A stretch of DNA of 64,000 nucleotides, taken from the NCBI RefSeq assembly GCF_013085345.1, contig NZ_JABFAJ010000017.1, positions 1 to 64,000 on the forward strand, read 5' to 3'. This document shows, one piece after another, positions 24,622 to 33,614 of the stretch (its first letter is position 1; each line of letters begins with the position of its first letter). A model generated the notes under the pieces. That model searched no databases, was not told where the DNA came from, and worked only from the letters and a program-made list of their open reading frames with translations. This stretch comes from Isoptericola sediminis. GTDB taxonomy: Bacteria > Actinomycetota > Actinomycetes > Actinomycetales > Cellulomonadaceae. Made by a program: the position numbers and the translations under genes.

Positions 24622-26238
24622 TCAGTCGAGCAGCGCCATGGCGGCCGCCCGGCCCGGGATGCCGCTCACTCCCCCGCCGCGGCGCGCACCGGCCCCGGCG
24701 AGCAGGACCTGGGGGTGCAGCGTCTCCACGCCCCAGGTCCCCGGGGCGTCGAGGCCCTCGGGGTCGGCATCCTCGTCCGCCCACGGCCACGACAGGTCAC
24801 GGTGGAAGATGTGCCCGCCGGGCAGCCCGACGCTGCGCTCCAGGTCCACCGGCGTGCGCGCCTCGAGGCAGGGCTCGCCGTCCGGGCCCCGCCACAGCAC
24901 GTCCTCGATCGGCTCGGCCAGCACGGAGTCCAGGGAACGCAGGGTGGCCGCGAGCGCCGCCTCGCGGGCGGTGTCGTGGTCCTCCCGGAACAGCCGGGCG
25001 GGCATGTGCAGCCCGAACAGCGTCAGCGTCTGCGCCCCGGCCGCCCGCAGGTCGGGACCCAGGATCGTGTCGTCCGTCAGGGAGTGGCAGTAGATCTCGC
25101 ACGGCGGCGTCTCGGGGATCCGGCCGGCCGCGGCCTGGGCGTGGGCGGTCTGCAGCTCGTCGAAGGACTCGTGCACGTGGAAGGTCCCGCTGAACGCGGC
25201 GACCGGGTCGACGTCCTCGCGCAGCCGCGGCAGCCGGCGCAGCAGCATGTTGACCTTGAGCTGGGCACCCTCGGGCGCCGCGTCCGTGGCCCGGCCCGAC
25301 GGCGTCGCGCCGGCGGCGTCGAGCAACGCGTCCAGCACGCTGGGGGCCGCCCCGCTGACGACCGCCCCGGCCCGCACCCCGCGGGTCCGCCCGCCGTCCG
25401 CGGTCCACGCGACCTCGGCGTCCCCGCCGGTCGGCCCGGGGTCGACCGCCGTCACCTCGGCACCGGTGACGATCGTCGCCCCGGCGGCGAGCGCCGCGTC
25501 GCGCAGCGCACCGGAGACCGCCCCCATCCCGCCGACGGGCACGTCCCAGTCCCCCGTGCCGCCGCCGATCACGTGGTAGAGGAAGCAGCGGTTCTGGATC
25601 AGCGAGGCCTCGTCCAGGTCGGCGAAGGTCCCGATGAGACCGTCCGTGGCCGCCACGCCGCGCACGACGTCGGCGTCGAACCGCTCGCGCAGCGTCCGGC
25701 CGAGCGGCTGCTCGACGACGGCCCGCCACAGCGCGTCGTCGCCCACCCGGGCGCGTGCCTCGGCCGCGGACAGCAGCGGCTCGGTGACCGTGGGGAAGAC
25801 CCGACCCGCCAGCCGCTCCAGGTCGGCGGACAGCTCCTGCCAGCGGGTGTGGTCGCGCCCCGCCCCGATCGCCTCGAACGAGGCCCGGGTGGCGTCGTCG
25901 GACCCGGTGTCCACCAGCAGGCCGCGGTCGCCCACGGGCGTGTAGGAGGAGTAGCGGCGCCGCGCCAGACGCAGCGACAGCCCGAGCTCGTCGACGACCT
26001 GGCGCGGCATGAGCGAGACCAGGTAGGAGTAGCGCGACAGCCGCGCGTCCACACCGTCGAACACCGGGGCCGACACGGACGCCCCGCCGACGTGGTCGAG
26101 CCGTTCGAGCAGCAGCACCGACCGGCCGGCCCGGGCGAGGTAGGCGGCGGCCGTCAGGCCGTTGTGCCCTCCCCCGACGACCACGACGTCGTAGCGGGCG
26201 GCGGTGCGGGGCGGAGGCGCAGGTTCCATGCGGGTCAT
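24622..26238 (-). CDS. FAD-dependent phytoene desaturase-like oxidoreductase
   Basis: The 538-residue protein begins with a Rossmann FAD motif (DVVVVGGGHNGLTAAAYLARAG, positions about 17-38) and ends with AGAGARRGGGVSGIPG, the C-terminal FAD signature of the phytoene desaturase/amine oxidase superfamily (COG1233). No carotenoid synthesis gene is nearby, so the substrate is unknown. Start is ATG at 26238 or ATG at 26229. It diverges from the D-hydroxyacid dehydrogenase gene with 27 bp between the starts, so the two share a promoter region. Confidence 0.85.
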   Translation of the reverse strand: MTRMEPAPPPRTAARYDVVVVGGGHNGLTAAAYLARAGRSVLLLERLDHVGGASVSAPVFDGVDARLSRYSYLVSLMPRQVVDELGLSLRLARRRYSSYTPVGDRGLLVDTGSDDATRASFEAIGAGRDHTRWQELSADLERLAGRVFPTVTEPLLSAAEARARVGDDALWRAVVEQPLGRTLRERFDADVVRGVAATDGLIGTFADLDEASLIQNRCFLYHVIGGGTGDWDVPVGGMGAVSGALRDAALAAGATIVTGAEVTAVDPGPTGGDAEVAWTADGGRTRGVRAGAVVSGAAPSVLDALLDAAGATPSGRATDAAPEGAQLKVNMLLRRLPRLREDVDPVAAFSGTFHVHESFDELQTAHAQAAAGRIPETPPCEIYCHSLTDDTILGPDLRAAGAQTLTLFGLHMPARLFREDHDTAREAALAATLRSLDSVLAEPIEDVLWRGPDGEPCLEARTPVDLERSVGLPGGHIFHRDLSWPWADEDADPEGLDAPGTWGVETLHPQVLLAGAGARRGGGVSGIPGRAAAMALLD

Positions 26239-26265
26239 CGTGGCACGGCGGGTAACGTCACCGCC

Positions 26266-27210
26266 GTGAAGATCCTCGTGCCGAGCAACGTGCCCTTCGA
26301 CCTGACCGTCGACGTCGAGGGGGTGGACGCCGTCGGCTACGTCATGCGTGAGGAGATCCCCGCCGCGCACGTGGACGCCGAGGCGATCGTCACCTGGGCG
26401 AGCCCGCAGCGGGTCATGGACGACGCCGCGCGCCGGCTGACGAACCTGCGCTGGGTGCAGACCCTCAACGCGGGCCCCGACCAGGCGCTCGCCACCGGCT
26501 TCGCCCCCGAGGTGGTCATCTCCTCCGGGCGCAGCCTGCACGACGCGACCGTGGCCGAGCACACCCTCGCCCTGCTGCTCGCCTCCGTCCGGCGGATCGA
26601 CCGCACGCTGGAGGCGCAGCGCCGGCACGCGTGGGACCGGGACCTCGGTCGCGAGCAGGCCCGCGACGAGCAGGCGTTCACGCTGCACGGCGCGCACGTC
26701 GTGATCTGGGGCTTCGGGTCGATCGCTGCTCGGCTCACCCCGCTGCTCGAGGCCCTGGGCGCCCACGTCACGGGCGTGGCGTCGTCGGGCGGTGAGCGGT
26801 ACGGCCGTCCGGTGGTCGGCCAGGACCGCCTGGGCGAGCTGCTGCCGACGACGGACGTGCTGATCTCCCTGCTGCCCGCGACCGCGGCCACCCACCACGC
26901 GCTGGACGCGTCGGTCCTCGCGCTGCTGCCGGCCCGCGCCCGGTTCGTCAACGCCGGACGCGGCACCACGGTCGACGAGGCGGCCCTGGCCGAGGCGCTG
27001 CGCTCGGGATCGATCGCCGGGGCCGCCCTCGACGTCACGGAGACCGAGCCGCTGCCCGCCGACTCCGCGCTCTGGGACACCCCGCACCTGATCCTCACCC
27101 CGCACGTCGCCGGTGGGCGTCCGCAGGGGGCGTCCGCGTTCGTCACCGCGCAGGTGCGGCGGTGGCGCGAGGGCGGGGCCGCAGCGCTGGAGAACGTCGT
27201 CGCGCGCTGA
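26266..27210 (+). CDS. D-2-hydroxyacid dehydrogenase (NAD-dependent)
   Basis: The 314-residue protein has the 2-hydroxyacid dehydrogenase fold: NAD-binding VVIWGFGSIAARLTPLLEALG, then FVNAGRGTTVDEAAL and a HVAGG element near the end with the catalytic His. Arg and Glu of the triad lie in NAGRGTTVDE and TETEPL. Substrate cannot be assigned. GTG at 26266 lies 7 nt after TAACGT (26253-26258), a leaderless pattern. Confidence 0.88.
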   Translation: MKILVPSNVPFDLTVDVEGVDAVGYVMREEIPAAHVDAEAIVTWASPQRVMDDAARRLTNLRWVQTLNAGPDQALATGFAPEVVISSGRSLHDATVAEHTLALLLASVRRIDRTLEAQRRHAWDRDLGREQARDEQAFTLHGAHVVIWGFGSIAARLTPLLEALGAHVTGVASSGGERYGRPVVGQDRLGELLPTTDVLISLLPATAATHHALDASVLALLPARARFVNAGRGTTVDEAALAEALRSGSIAGAALDVTETEPLPADSALWDTPHLILTPHVAGGRPQGASAFVTAQVRRWREGGAAALENVVAR

Positions 27211-27232
27211 CCGGCCACCGGGGCGGGGAGGC

Positions 27233-27538
27233 TCAGGACCCGGCGGTCTCGGGAGCGGCGGGCATCCGCTGCTGACGTCGGTACCGGCGCTCCTGGACGA
27301 GGGTCGCGACGATGGTCACGCCGAAGAACAGCCCGACCGCGCGCAGCCGGTCCTCCACCGTGGACGTCGCCAGCACGGCCACGAGCAGGACGAGCACGGC
27401 CCCGAGGTAGAGCGCGAACCACCCGTGCTGCCGCGGGTCCCGCAGGTCTCGGGCCTCCCAGTAGCGTCCGGTGAGGAACGACGCCGCCATCGGCCCCGCG
27501 AGCGTCGTCAGCGAGCCGATCATCTGGGCGTCGTCCAC
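27233..27538 (-). CDS. Small two-helix membrane protein
   Basis: The GTG at 27538 follows AAGGAG with 5-nt spacing; another GTG at 27565 lies just after a TAGGCT -10 element, so the mRNA leader would be short. The 101-residue protein has hydrophobic stretches at about 40-60 and 66-83, a charged loop between them and a basic tail (ERRYRRQQR). No family is recognised. It converges with the dehydrogenase gene. Confidence 0.65.
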   Translation of the reverse strand: MDDAQMIGSLTTLAGPMAASFLTGRYWEARDLRDPRQHGWFALYLGAVLVLLVAVLATSTVEDRLRAVGLFFGVTIVATLVQERRYRRQQRMPAAPETAGS

Positions 27539-27632
27539 GCGGTCTCCTTCGACGGTGCTGGTCACGGCGGTCCGAGCCTAGGGCCTCCGCCGGATGCGCG
27601 GTAGGGGACGCGGCGATGCGACCGGTGCCGGG

Positions 27633-28370
27633 TCACGAGCGGTGCCCGTCGTCGCTCGACCCGAGGTGCTCGTCGAAGAAGGCCACGATGCGCCGGCGCG
27701 CGGCGTCGGCGGAGTCGGCGTGGTAGCCGGACCGGACGAACCGCCCCGGGACGAACGCCCACAGCGGCATCTCCTCGCGGGGGTGGTCGTTGAGGAACGA
27801 GTGCCCGGCACCCTCGTAGACGGTGACCTGGTGCGGGACCTCGGCGCGGGTCAGGGCCCGCTCGAGCCGGGCGGGGGCATCGGCCAGGCTGCGGTCCAGC
27901 GCCCCGTAGCTGCCGAGGACCGGGCAGGCGTCGGCGAGGAGCTCGTCCGCGTCCTCGGGGACACCGCCGTAGTTGACGCTCGCCGCCTGGTACCGGCCGC
28001 CGCCCGCGAGCAGCACCGCGAAACCGCCGCCGAGGCAGAAGCCGATGACGCCCACCCGCCCGGTGCAGTCCTCGTGGGCGGCCAGCCAGGACCGGGTCGC
28101 CTCGAGCTCGTCGAACCCGCGGCCCCGACGGCGCACGAGGGAGCGCATCGCCGACACCACGCACCACAGCCGCGGCCCGCGGTGCAGCAGGTCGGGCGCG
28201 ACGGCGAGGAACCCGTGGTCGGCGAGCCACTCGCACTGGCGACGCAGGTCGGTCGTCATGCCCAGGGCGTCGTGGATCACCACCACGCCCGGCCACGGCG
28301 GTCTGTCGGCAGGACGCGCGAGGTAGACCGGCAGCGGGCCGTCGTCCGTCTCCACGGTCGTCAGGGCCAT
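27633..28370 (-). CDS. Dienelactone hydrolase family protein
   Basis: The 245-residue alpha/beta hydrolase has VVVIHDALGMT, the nucleophile elbow GFCLGGGFA (Cys as nucleophile, as in dienelactone hydrolases), an Asp-containing segment (YGALDRSL) and a C-terminal GAGHSFLND with the catalytic His. ATG at 28370 was preferred because GGAGG lies about 11 nt upstream; a GTG at 28382 sits directly against it. The substrate is not known. Confidence 0.87.
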   Translation of the reverse strand: MALTTVETDDGPLPVYLARPADRPPWPGVVVIHDALGMTTDLRRQCEWLADHGFLAVAPDLLHRGPRLWCVVSAMRSLVRRRGRGFDELEATRSWLAAHEDCTGRVGVIGFCLGGGFAVLLAGGGRYQAASVNYGGVPEDADELLADACPVLGSYGALDRSLADAPARLERALTRAEVPHQVTVYEGAGHSFLNDHPREEMPLWAFVPGRFVRSGYHADSADAARRRIVAFFDEHLGSSDDGHRS

Positions 28371-28437
28371 GGGCTCAGCCACCCTCCATGAAGCGGTTCC
28401 GCTCCAGCGTAGTGACGCGGACGGGCCACGCCCGCTG

Positions 28438-28803
28438 TCAGCGCCCGGGATCGTCGGCGAGCAGCTCGGCCAGCACCGGCAGGTGGCTGCCGTCGACCTC
28501 GCGGGTGGAGGTCACCAGCGTGACCGTTCCCCGTCGCGCGATGTCGCGCAGCTCGGCGAGGGCGTCCGCCCCCGGCCCCGGCGTCTCCAGCTCGGACCGG
28601 TACCGGTCACGGAACTCGGCGGCACGGTCCGGGTCGTGGGCGTACCAGCGACGCAGCTCGGTCGAGGGCGCGACGTCCCGGAGCCAGACGCCGACCCGTG
28701 GGTCGCCCTCGCGCACGCCCCGCGGCCAGAGCCGGTCGGCCAGCACCCGACGGCCGTCGTCGGGACCGGGCTCGGTGTACACACGCGCGAGGTGCACCGT
28801 CAT
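28438..28803 (-). CDS. DUF488 domain protein
   Basis: The 121-residue protein shows the DUF488 pattern: LARVYTEPGPDDGRRVLADRLWPRGV at the start, LRRWYAHDP in the middle and TVTLVTSTREVDGSHLPVL near the end. Function of the family is not established. The ATG lies 6 nt after TAGGCT, so a leaderless mRNA is likely. Confidence 0.88.
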   Translation of the reverse strand: MTVHLARVYTEPGPDDGRRVLADRLWPRGVREGDPRVGVWLRDVAPSTELRRWYAHDPDRAAEFRDRYRSELETPGPGADALAELRDIARRGTVTLVTSTREVDGSHLPVLAELLADDPGR

Positions 28804-28812
28804 GGTCCGAGC

Positions 28813-29208
28813 CTAGGGCGCGGCGTCCACCGGCAGCGGGTCGAGCCGCCGACGCAGCAGGCAGAACTCGTTGCCCTCGGGGTCGGCGAGCACGTGCCAC
28901 GGCTCGTCTCCCGTCTGGCCGACGTCGGCCGGGCGTGCACCCAGCGCCAGGAGCCGCTCGAGCTCGGCGTCCTGGTCACGGTCGGTCGGGTTGACGTCGA
29001 GGTGCAGCCGCGGCTTCGCCGGCTCGGGGTCCGGGTGCGGACTGAGGATGATCGTCGGCTGCGGGCCCCCGAACCCGGACCGCGGACCGATCTCCAGGGC
29101 GCCGTGGTCCTCGTCGAGCACCACGTAGTCGAGGACCTCGCACCAGAACCTCGCCAACGCCGCGGGGTCCCTGCACTCGAGCACCAGCTCGCTGAGTCGA
29201 CATGCCAT
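28813..29208 (-). CDS. VOC family (glyoxalase-like) protein
   Basis: The 131-residue protein begins with LSELVLECRDPAALARFWCEVL and ends with HVLADPEGNEFCLL, the two halves of a glyoxalase/bleomycin-resistance fold. Metal ligands are partly replaced, as in many VOC proteins of unknown role. The ATG is 7 nt from TAGGGT, so it is probably leaderless. It precedes the DUF488 gene by 9 bp but each has its own -10. Confidence 0.86.
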   Translation of the reverse strand: MACRLSELVLECRDPAALARFWCEVLDYVVLDEDHGALEIGPRSGFGGPQPTIILSPHPDPEPAKPRLHLDVNPTDRDQDAELERLLALGARPADVGQTGDEPWHVLADPEGNEFCLLRRRLDPLPVDAAP

Positions 29209-29259
29209 GGTCGCGACCCTAGGGGTGCCCGTCGGCGGACGCGAGGGAATTCCGCGCGG

Positions 29260-30195
29260 TCACCAGCGGCCGTGGCGGGGGCGCGGCTGGCAGCGCGGGC
29301 AGGTGTACGACGACCGGTTCATGAACTCGTCCCGGCGCACGGGCGTCCCGCAGCGCGGGCAGGCCTCGCCGAGGCGGCCGTAGACGGCCAGCGCCCGCGA
29401 GAAGTAGCCGGACTCGCCGTTGACGTTGACGTACAGGGCGTCGAAGCTCGTGCCGCCCTGCGTCAGCGCCTCGGCCATGACCTCCGTGGCGGCGTCGAGC
29501 ACGCGCCGCACGACGGGGCGCGTCATCGTGTCGGTGGCGCGAGCGTAGTGCACGCGGGCGCGCCACAGCGCCTCGTCGGCGTAGATGTTGCCCACCCCGG
29601 ACACGACGGTCTGGTCCAGCAGCGCCCGCTTGATCCCGGTCCGACGACGGCGGACGCGCTCGACCAGGGCGTCACGGTCGAGCGCGGGGTCGAGCAGGTC
29701 GCGGCCGATGTGCGCCACGGGTTCCGGCACCGCGGCCAGCGGGCTGCCGTGCCCGCCGGGCGCGCCGTCCGACGTCGGGGCGAGGTCGGTGACGGAGAGG
29801 TGCCCGAAGGTGCGCTGGTCGACGAAGTCCAGGTGGTGCGCCCCCGACGGCGCCTCGTCCAGGTGGATCCGGACGCGCAGGTGGGGGTGCGCCCACTCCC
29901 CCGCGACAGCCGGGTCGCGCACCAGGAGCTGACCGGACATGCCCAGGTGCGCCAGCAGGGCGGCCGCCGGTTCGCCCGCGGCGGCGGGGTCGGTCAGCGG
30001 GAGCCAGAGATACTTGCCCCGCCGCGCGGCCCCGGCCAGCCGGCGGCCGCGGAGCTGGTCGGCGAACCCGGTCGGTCCGCCCTCGTGCCGACGCACCGAG
30101 TAGTCGCGGAACACCTCCACGTCCTGGACGACGGCACCGGTCACGAGCCGGTCGAGGCCGTCGCGGACGGTCTCGACCTCGGGGAGCTCAGGCAC
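29260..30195 (-). CDS. mutM: Formamidopyrimidine-DNA glycosylase
   Basis: MutM (Fpg) removes 8-oxoguanine and formamidopyrimidines and nicks the site. The 311-residue protein begins [10 protein letters not shown], with the catalytic Pro2 and Glu3, has Lys61 in RRGKYLW, and a C-terminal zinc finger (CPRCGTP then CPRCQ). It overlaps the rnc stop by 8 bases and is the last gene of the DUF177-rpmF-rnc-mutM run, an order also found in mycobacteria. Confidence 0.97.
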   Translation of the reverse strand: MPELPEVETVRDGLDRLVTGAVVQDVEVFRDYSVRRHEGGPTGFADQLRGRRLAGAARRGKYLWLPLTDPAAAGEPAAALLAHLGMSGQLLVRDPAVAGEWAHPHLRVRIHLDEAPSGAHHLDFVDQRTFGHLSVTDLAPTSDGAPGGHGSPLAAVPEPVAHIGRDLLDPALDRDALVERVRRRRTGIKRALLDQTVVSGVGNIYADEALWRARVHYARATDTMTRPVVRRVLDAATEVMAEALTQGGTSFDALYVNVNGESGYFSRALAVYGRLGEACPRCGTPVRRDEFMNRSSYTCPRCQPRPRHGRW

Positions 30196-30949
30196 CGGCC
30201 GGCTGCTCCCCCGGACCGGCGCCCGCGTCCTGCGCCTGGCCCGGCAGGGGCAGGGCGACCACGGCGCGGTAGGCCTGCTCGGCGGCGGCCTGCTCGGCGT
30301 GCTTCTTCGCGGTGCCCTCGCCGAGCCCCGTCACGGGGCCCGCGGTGACCTGCGCCGAGAAGCGGCGCGCGTGCTCAGGACCCTCGCCGGTGACCTCGTA
30401 GACCGGGGCGTCGAACCCCCGCTCGGCCACCGCCTCCTGCAGCGAGGTCTTCCAGTCCAGCCCGGCGCCCAGGTCGGCCGCGGCCTCCATCGTGTCGTCG
30501 ACGAGCCGGAGCACCAGGTCGCGGGCGACCTCGAGACCGTGCGAGAGGTACGTGGCGCCGAGCAGCGCCTCGACGGTGTCCGACAGGATCGAGTCCTTGT
30601 CGAACCCGCGGGTGCGCTTCTCGCCCTTGCCCAGCAGGACGTAGCGGCCCAGCTCGAGCCGGCGGGCCACCGCCGCGAGGGACCGCTGCGACACCGTCGC
30701 CGCCCGCATCTTCGCGAGCTCGCCCTCGGGCTTGTCCGGGTGACGCCGGTACAGCGCCTCGGTCACCACCAGCCCGAGCACCGTGTCCCCGAGGAACTCC
30801 AGGCGCTCGTTGGTGGGGATCCCGCCGGCCTCGTGCGCGAACGACCGGTGGGTCAGGGCAAGCACGAGAAGCTCGGGATCCAGATGGACCCCGAGCTTCT
30901 CGAGAAGTGCTGACGGCTCCGGACGTTCTCCGTTGCCGCGTGCAGGCAT
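30188..30949 (-). CDS. rnc: Ribonuclease III
   Basis: RNase III cleaves double-stranded RNA, including rRNA precursors. The 253-residue protein has the signature [12 protein letters not shown] (residues 47-58), the second acidic site [15 protein letters not shown], and a C-terminal dsRNA-binding domain ending in [16 protein letters not shown], plus a short Ala/Pro/Gly tail. Its start is 1 bp after the rpmF stop. Confidence 0.97.
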   Translation of the reverse strand: MPARGNGERPEPSALLEKLGVHLDPELLVLALTHRSFAHEAGGIPTNERLEFLGDTVLGLVVTEALYRRHPDKPEGELAKMRAATVSQRSLAAVARRLELGRYVLLGKGEKRTRGFDKDSILSDTVEALLGATYLSHGLEVARDLVLRLVDDTMEAAADLGAGLDWKTSLQEAVAERGFDAPVYEVTGEGPEHARRFSAQVTAGPVTGLGEGTAKKHAEQAAAEQAYRAVVALPLPGQAQDAGAGPGEQPAGA

Positions 30950-30950
30950 G

Positions 30951-31145
30951 TCAGCCCGCGTGCTCGGTGCGCAGCGCCTCGGCGTACTGACGGCCCTTGT
31001 AGGAGCCGCAGGTCGGGCACGCGGCGTGCGACAGCTTCTGGCCCTTGCACTGGGGGCAGGTCGCGAGCGGCGCTGCGGTGGTCTTCCACTGCGAGCGGCG
31101 CGCGCGGGTGTTGCTGCGCGACATCTTGCGCTTGGGAACAGCCAC
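30951..31145 (-). CDS. rpmF: 50S ribosomal protein L32
   Basis: The GTG start at 31145 gives a 64-residue protein beginning [20 protein letters not shown] after the initiator. It has CPQC and CPTC, so it is the zinc-containing form. It sits between the DUF177 and rnc genes, only 2 bp after the former, as usual in bacteria. Confidence 0.97.
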   Translation of the reverse strand: MAVPKRKMSRSNTRARRSQWKTTAAPLATCPQCKGQKLSHAACPTCGSYKGRQYAEALRTEHAG

Positions 31146-31147
31146 GG

Positions 31148-31699
31148 TCAGCTCTCTTTCGTCTCGTCGGACACGCTCGACTCCTCGAGCATGGTCTGCA
31201 GCGCCGCCCATCGGGGGTCGACGATGTCATGGTGGTGCTCGGGGTCGTCCTCCAGCCGTGCTCCGCACTCGGAGCACAGACCGGGGCAGTCCGGCCGGCA
31301 CAGCGGTTGAAATGGTAGTGCAGTGACCAGCGAATCCCGAACCACGGGCTCGATGTCCGCCTGGTCGTCGATCAGCAGGGCCTCGTCCTCGGCCTCCTCG
31401 TCCCCGGCTTCCTCGGCGGCCTCGGCACGCTCGGGGTAGACGAAGAGCTCCTGGACACGGACGGTGACCTCCTGGGAGATCGGGTCCAGGCACCGCGCGC
31501 ACTCACCGACCGCGGTGCCGCGCACGACGCCGGAGACGAGCACGCCCTCCATGACGGCCTCGAGGCGCAGCCCGAGGGTCAGGTCGGCGCCCTCGGGCAC
31601 ACCGATGACCGCCGTGCCCAGGTCTGCGGGCGCGGCGACGACGGTCGCGACCTCCCGCATGGTCCCGGGACGCCGCGAGAGCTCGTGCGTGTCGAGCAC
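31148..31699 (-). CDS. YceD/DUF177 family protein
   Basis: YceD proteins are linked genetically to 23S rRNA metabolism and almost always sit before rpmF. The sequence has the family core ECARCLDPI, an acidic region and RPDCPGLCSECGARL, with four cysteines likely to bind zinc. The start is unsettled: no ATG lies near the conserved N-terminus (SPLVLDTHELSRRPG). I list GTG at 31699, but homology suggests an earlier start; in-frame GTGs lie at 31756 and 31786, and an ATC at 31726 stands 7 nt behind GGAG. Confidence 0.9.
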   Translation of the reverse strand: MLDTHELSRRPGTMREVATVVAAPADLGTAVIGVPEGADLTLGLRLEAVMEGVLVSGVVRGTAVGECARCLDPISQEVTVRVQELFVYPERAEAAEEAGDEEAEDEALLIDDQADIEPVVRDSLVTALPFQPLCRPDCPGLCSECGARLEDDPEHHHDIVDPRWAALQTMLEESSVSDETKES

Positions 31700-31880
31700 G
31701 AGCGGCGAGCGCTTGGCGGTGGTGATGGTGATGCTCCAGACGACGGCGCCGAGCACGGCGCGGTGTGCAGGTGGGACGGTCCTCACGGACCAGCGGTTCA
31801 GTCTACGCGATCGCCCCGCGCGGGCCAACGCACCCACGACGTGACGTACGCAACGGCACCGGCCCCGTCGCCCGCCGATG

Positions 31881-32438
31881 TCAGGCGCTGCGGCGGTCGC
31901 CCGAGTCGTCCTCGTCGGGCCACTCGGGGTCGGAGACCGCGTCCCAGCGCACGCGCGGGGACCCCGTGCCGAGACGCTCGGCCAGCTTCGACCGGCCCGC
32001 CCGGACCTGGGTGGTCAGCCGCCCCAGGTCGGCCTCGAAGTCGGCCAGCCGCCCGTCGCAGTACTCGTCGGCGTCGGCGCGCAGCGCCGCGGCCCTGCGC
32101 TCCGCCTCGGCGACGATGTCCGCCGCGCGGGACTCCGCCTGCACGACGACCTGCTCGTCCTGCACCAGCTCGATGGCGCGCGCCCGCGCCGTGGCCACGA
32201 TCTCCTCGGCACGGCGGTGGGCGTCCTCGAGGGTGCGTTCGGCGTCCGCCAGCACCTCGTCCGCCCGGGCGACCTGGGTGGGCAGGTTGTCGCGCAGCTC
32301 GGCCACGAGCCCCAGCGCCTGGTCGCGGTCGATCTTGATGTTGGTCGACAGCGGCGACGTGCGCGCCTCCTCCACGAGCGCGGCCAGGTCGTCGATGATC
32401 TCCAGCAGTCCGGCGGTCGGGTTCGGGGTGTCGGTCAT
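31881..32438 (-). CDS. sepIVA: SepIVA-like coiled-coil cell-division protein
   Basis: The 185-residue protein starts with a short DivIVA-like region (GLLEIIDDLAALVEEA) followed by a long charged coiled coil rich in Ala, Glu and Arg (about 60-150) and an acidic tail. In Mycobacterium the gene order fpg-rnc-DUF177-sepIVA is the same, and SepIVA is needed for septation and for membrane-domain organisation. Synteny is the main reason for the name. ATG at 32438 follows GAGGAG. It lies 11 bp after coaD. Confidence 0.82.
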   Translation of the reverse strand: MTDTPNPTAGLLEIIDDLAALVEEARTSPLSTNIKIDRDQALGLVAELRDNLPTQVARADEVLADAERTLEDAHRRAEEIVATARARAIELVQDEQVVVQAESRAADIVAEAERRAAALRADADEYCDGRLADFEADLGRLTTQVRAGRSKLAERLGTGSPRVRWDAVSDPEWPDEDDSGDRRSA

Positions 32439-32448
32439 GTCGTGCTCC

Positions 32449-32940
32449 TCACGCACGGTGCGCCATGGCGGAGCGCACCGCCTCGGCCGCGGCGGACGGG
32501 ACGAGGTCGTCGATCGGTCCGCCGTGCCGGGCGATGTCCTTGACCAGCGACGACGCCACGTGGGCGTACCGCTGCTCCGCCGGCAGGAAGATGGTCTCCA
32601 CCCCGCTCAGGTGGCGGTTCATCAGGGCCATGGGGTGCTCGCCGTCGAAGTCGGCGCCGCCGCGCAGCCCCTTGACGACGGCCGCCGCCCCGGCCTCCCG
32701 GCAGAAGTCGACCAGCAGGCCCGGGACCACGTCGACGCGGACGTCGGCGGTCTCCGGGTCGTCCGCGACGGCGGCGCGCACCAGGTCGACCCGCTGGTCG
32801 GCGGTCAGCAGGGCGTTCTTGGCGGCGTTGCGGGCGACCCCCACCACGACGACGTCGAACAGGCGGTTCGCCCGACGCACGATGTCGAGGTGCCCGAGCG
32901 TGATCGGGTCGAAGGACCCGGGACAGACGGCGATGCTCAC
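32449..32940 (-). CDS. coaD: Phosphopantetheine adenylyltransferase
   Basis: CoaD makes dephospho-CoA from 4'-phosphopantetheine and ATP. The 163-residue protein has the nucleotidyltransferase motif CPGSFDPITLGH (6-17), KNALL and a C-terminal SSLVKDIARHGG motif. GTG at 32940 lies 7 nt after TACCGT, a leaderless pattern, and fits the family N-terminus; it starts 24 bp after rsmD ends. Confidence 0.96.
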   Translation of the reverse strand: MSIAVCPGSFDPITLGHLDIVRRANRLFDVVVVGVARNAAKNALLTADQRVDLVRAAVADDPETADVRVDVVPGLLVDFCREAGAAAVVKGLRGGADFDGEHPMALMNRHLSGVETIFLPAEQRYAHVASSLVKDIARHGGPIDDLVPSAAAEAVRSAMAHRA

Positions 32941-32963
32941 GTCGCCCACGGTAGGTCGGGCGG

Positions 32964-33563
32964 TCACGTTTCCGTGGGACCTTCCTCGGCCTGCCGCCGT
33001 TCGGCGTAGTGCACGACCGTGTCCCCGTACCGCTTGGCCGACAGCTCGACGAGCGCGTCCGGCCAGACGAAAGGTGCGCCCCGCCGGGCCTGCTCGAGGA
33101 CGACGACGGCGTCGGGCGCCAGCACGCCGGGGACGGCCAGATCGGCGAGCACCCGGTTGAGCACGTCCGGGTCCAGGTCGTAGGGCGGGTCGATGAGCAC
33201 GAGGTCGTACCCGTCGCCCGGCCCGCCGTCGGCCGCGATCCGGGCCGCGGTCCGCTCCGCCGGTTCGGCGAGCACGCGCACGACGCGGTCGAGGCCGAGG
33301 TCGGCGGCGTTGCGGCGGGCGATGTCGGCGGCCTGCCGCGCCGCGTCGACGAGCAGGACCTCGGCAGCGCCGCGGCTGGCGGCCTCGAGGCCGAGCGCGC
33401 CCGACCCCGCGAAGAGGTCCAGCACACGGGCGCCGTCGACGACGCCGAGGTGCTCGAGCCGCGAGAACATCGCCTCCCGGACGCGTTCGCTGGTGGGGCG
33501 GGTGCCCGACGGCGGCACGGTCAACGCCCGCCCACCGACGGTTCCGGCGACGATCCTGGTCAT
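32964..33563 (-). CDS. rsmD: 16S rRNA (guanine(966)-N(2))-methyltransferase
   Basis: RsmD methylates G966 of 16S rRNA. The 199-residue protein has MTRIVAGTVGGR, TRPTSERVREAMFS, the SAM motif LDLFAGSGALGLEAASRGA and the catalytic DPPYDL. ATG at 33563 lies 7 nt after TAGAGT, so the mRNA is probably leaderless. It pairs with coaD downstream, the common rsmD-coaD order. Confidence 0.95.
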   Translation of the reverse strand: MTRIVAGTVGGRALTVPPSGTRPTSERVREAMFSRLEHLGVVDGARVLDLFAGSGALGLEAASRGAAEVLLVDAARQAADIARRNAADLGLDRVVRVLAEPAERTAARIAADGGPGDGYDLVLIDPPYDLDPDVLNRVLADLAVPGVLAPDAVVVLEQARRGAPFVWPDALVELSAKRYGDTVVHYAERRQAEEGPTET

Positions 33564-33614
33564 GGCCCGGACTCTACCTGCGCCCACGACGGCGTCGGGA
33601 GCGGATCGGCACGC

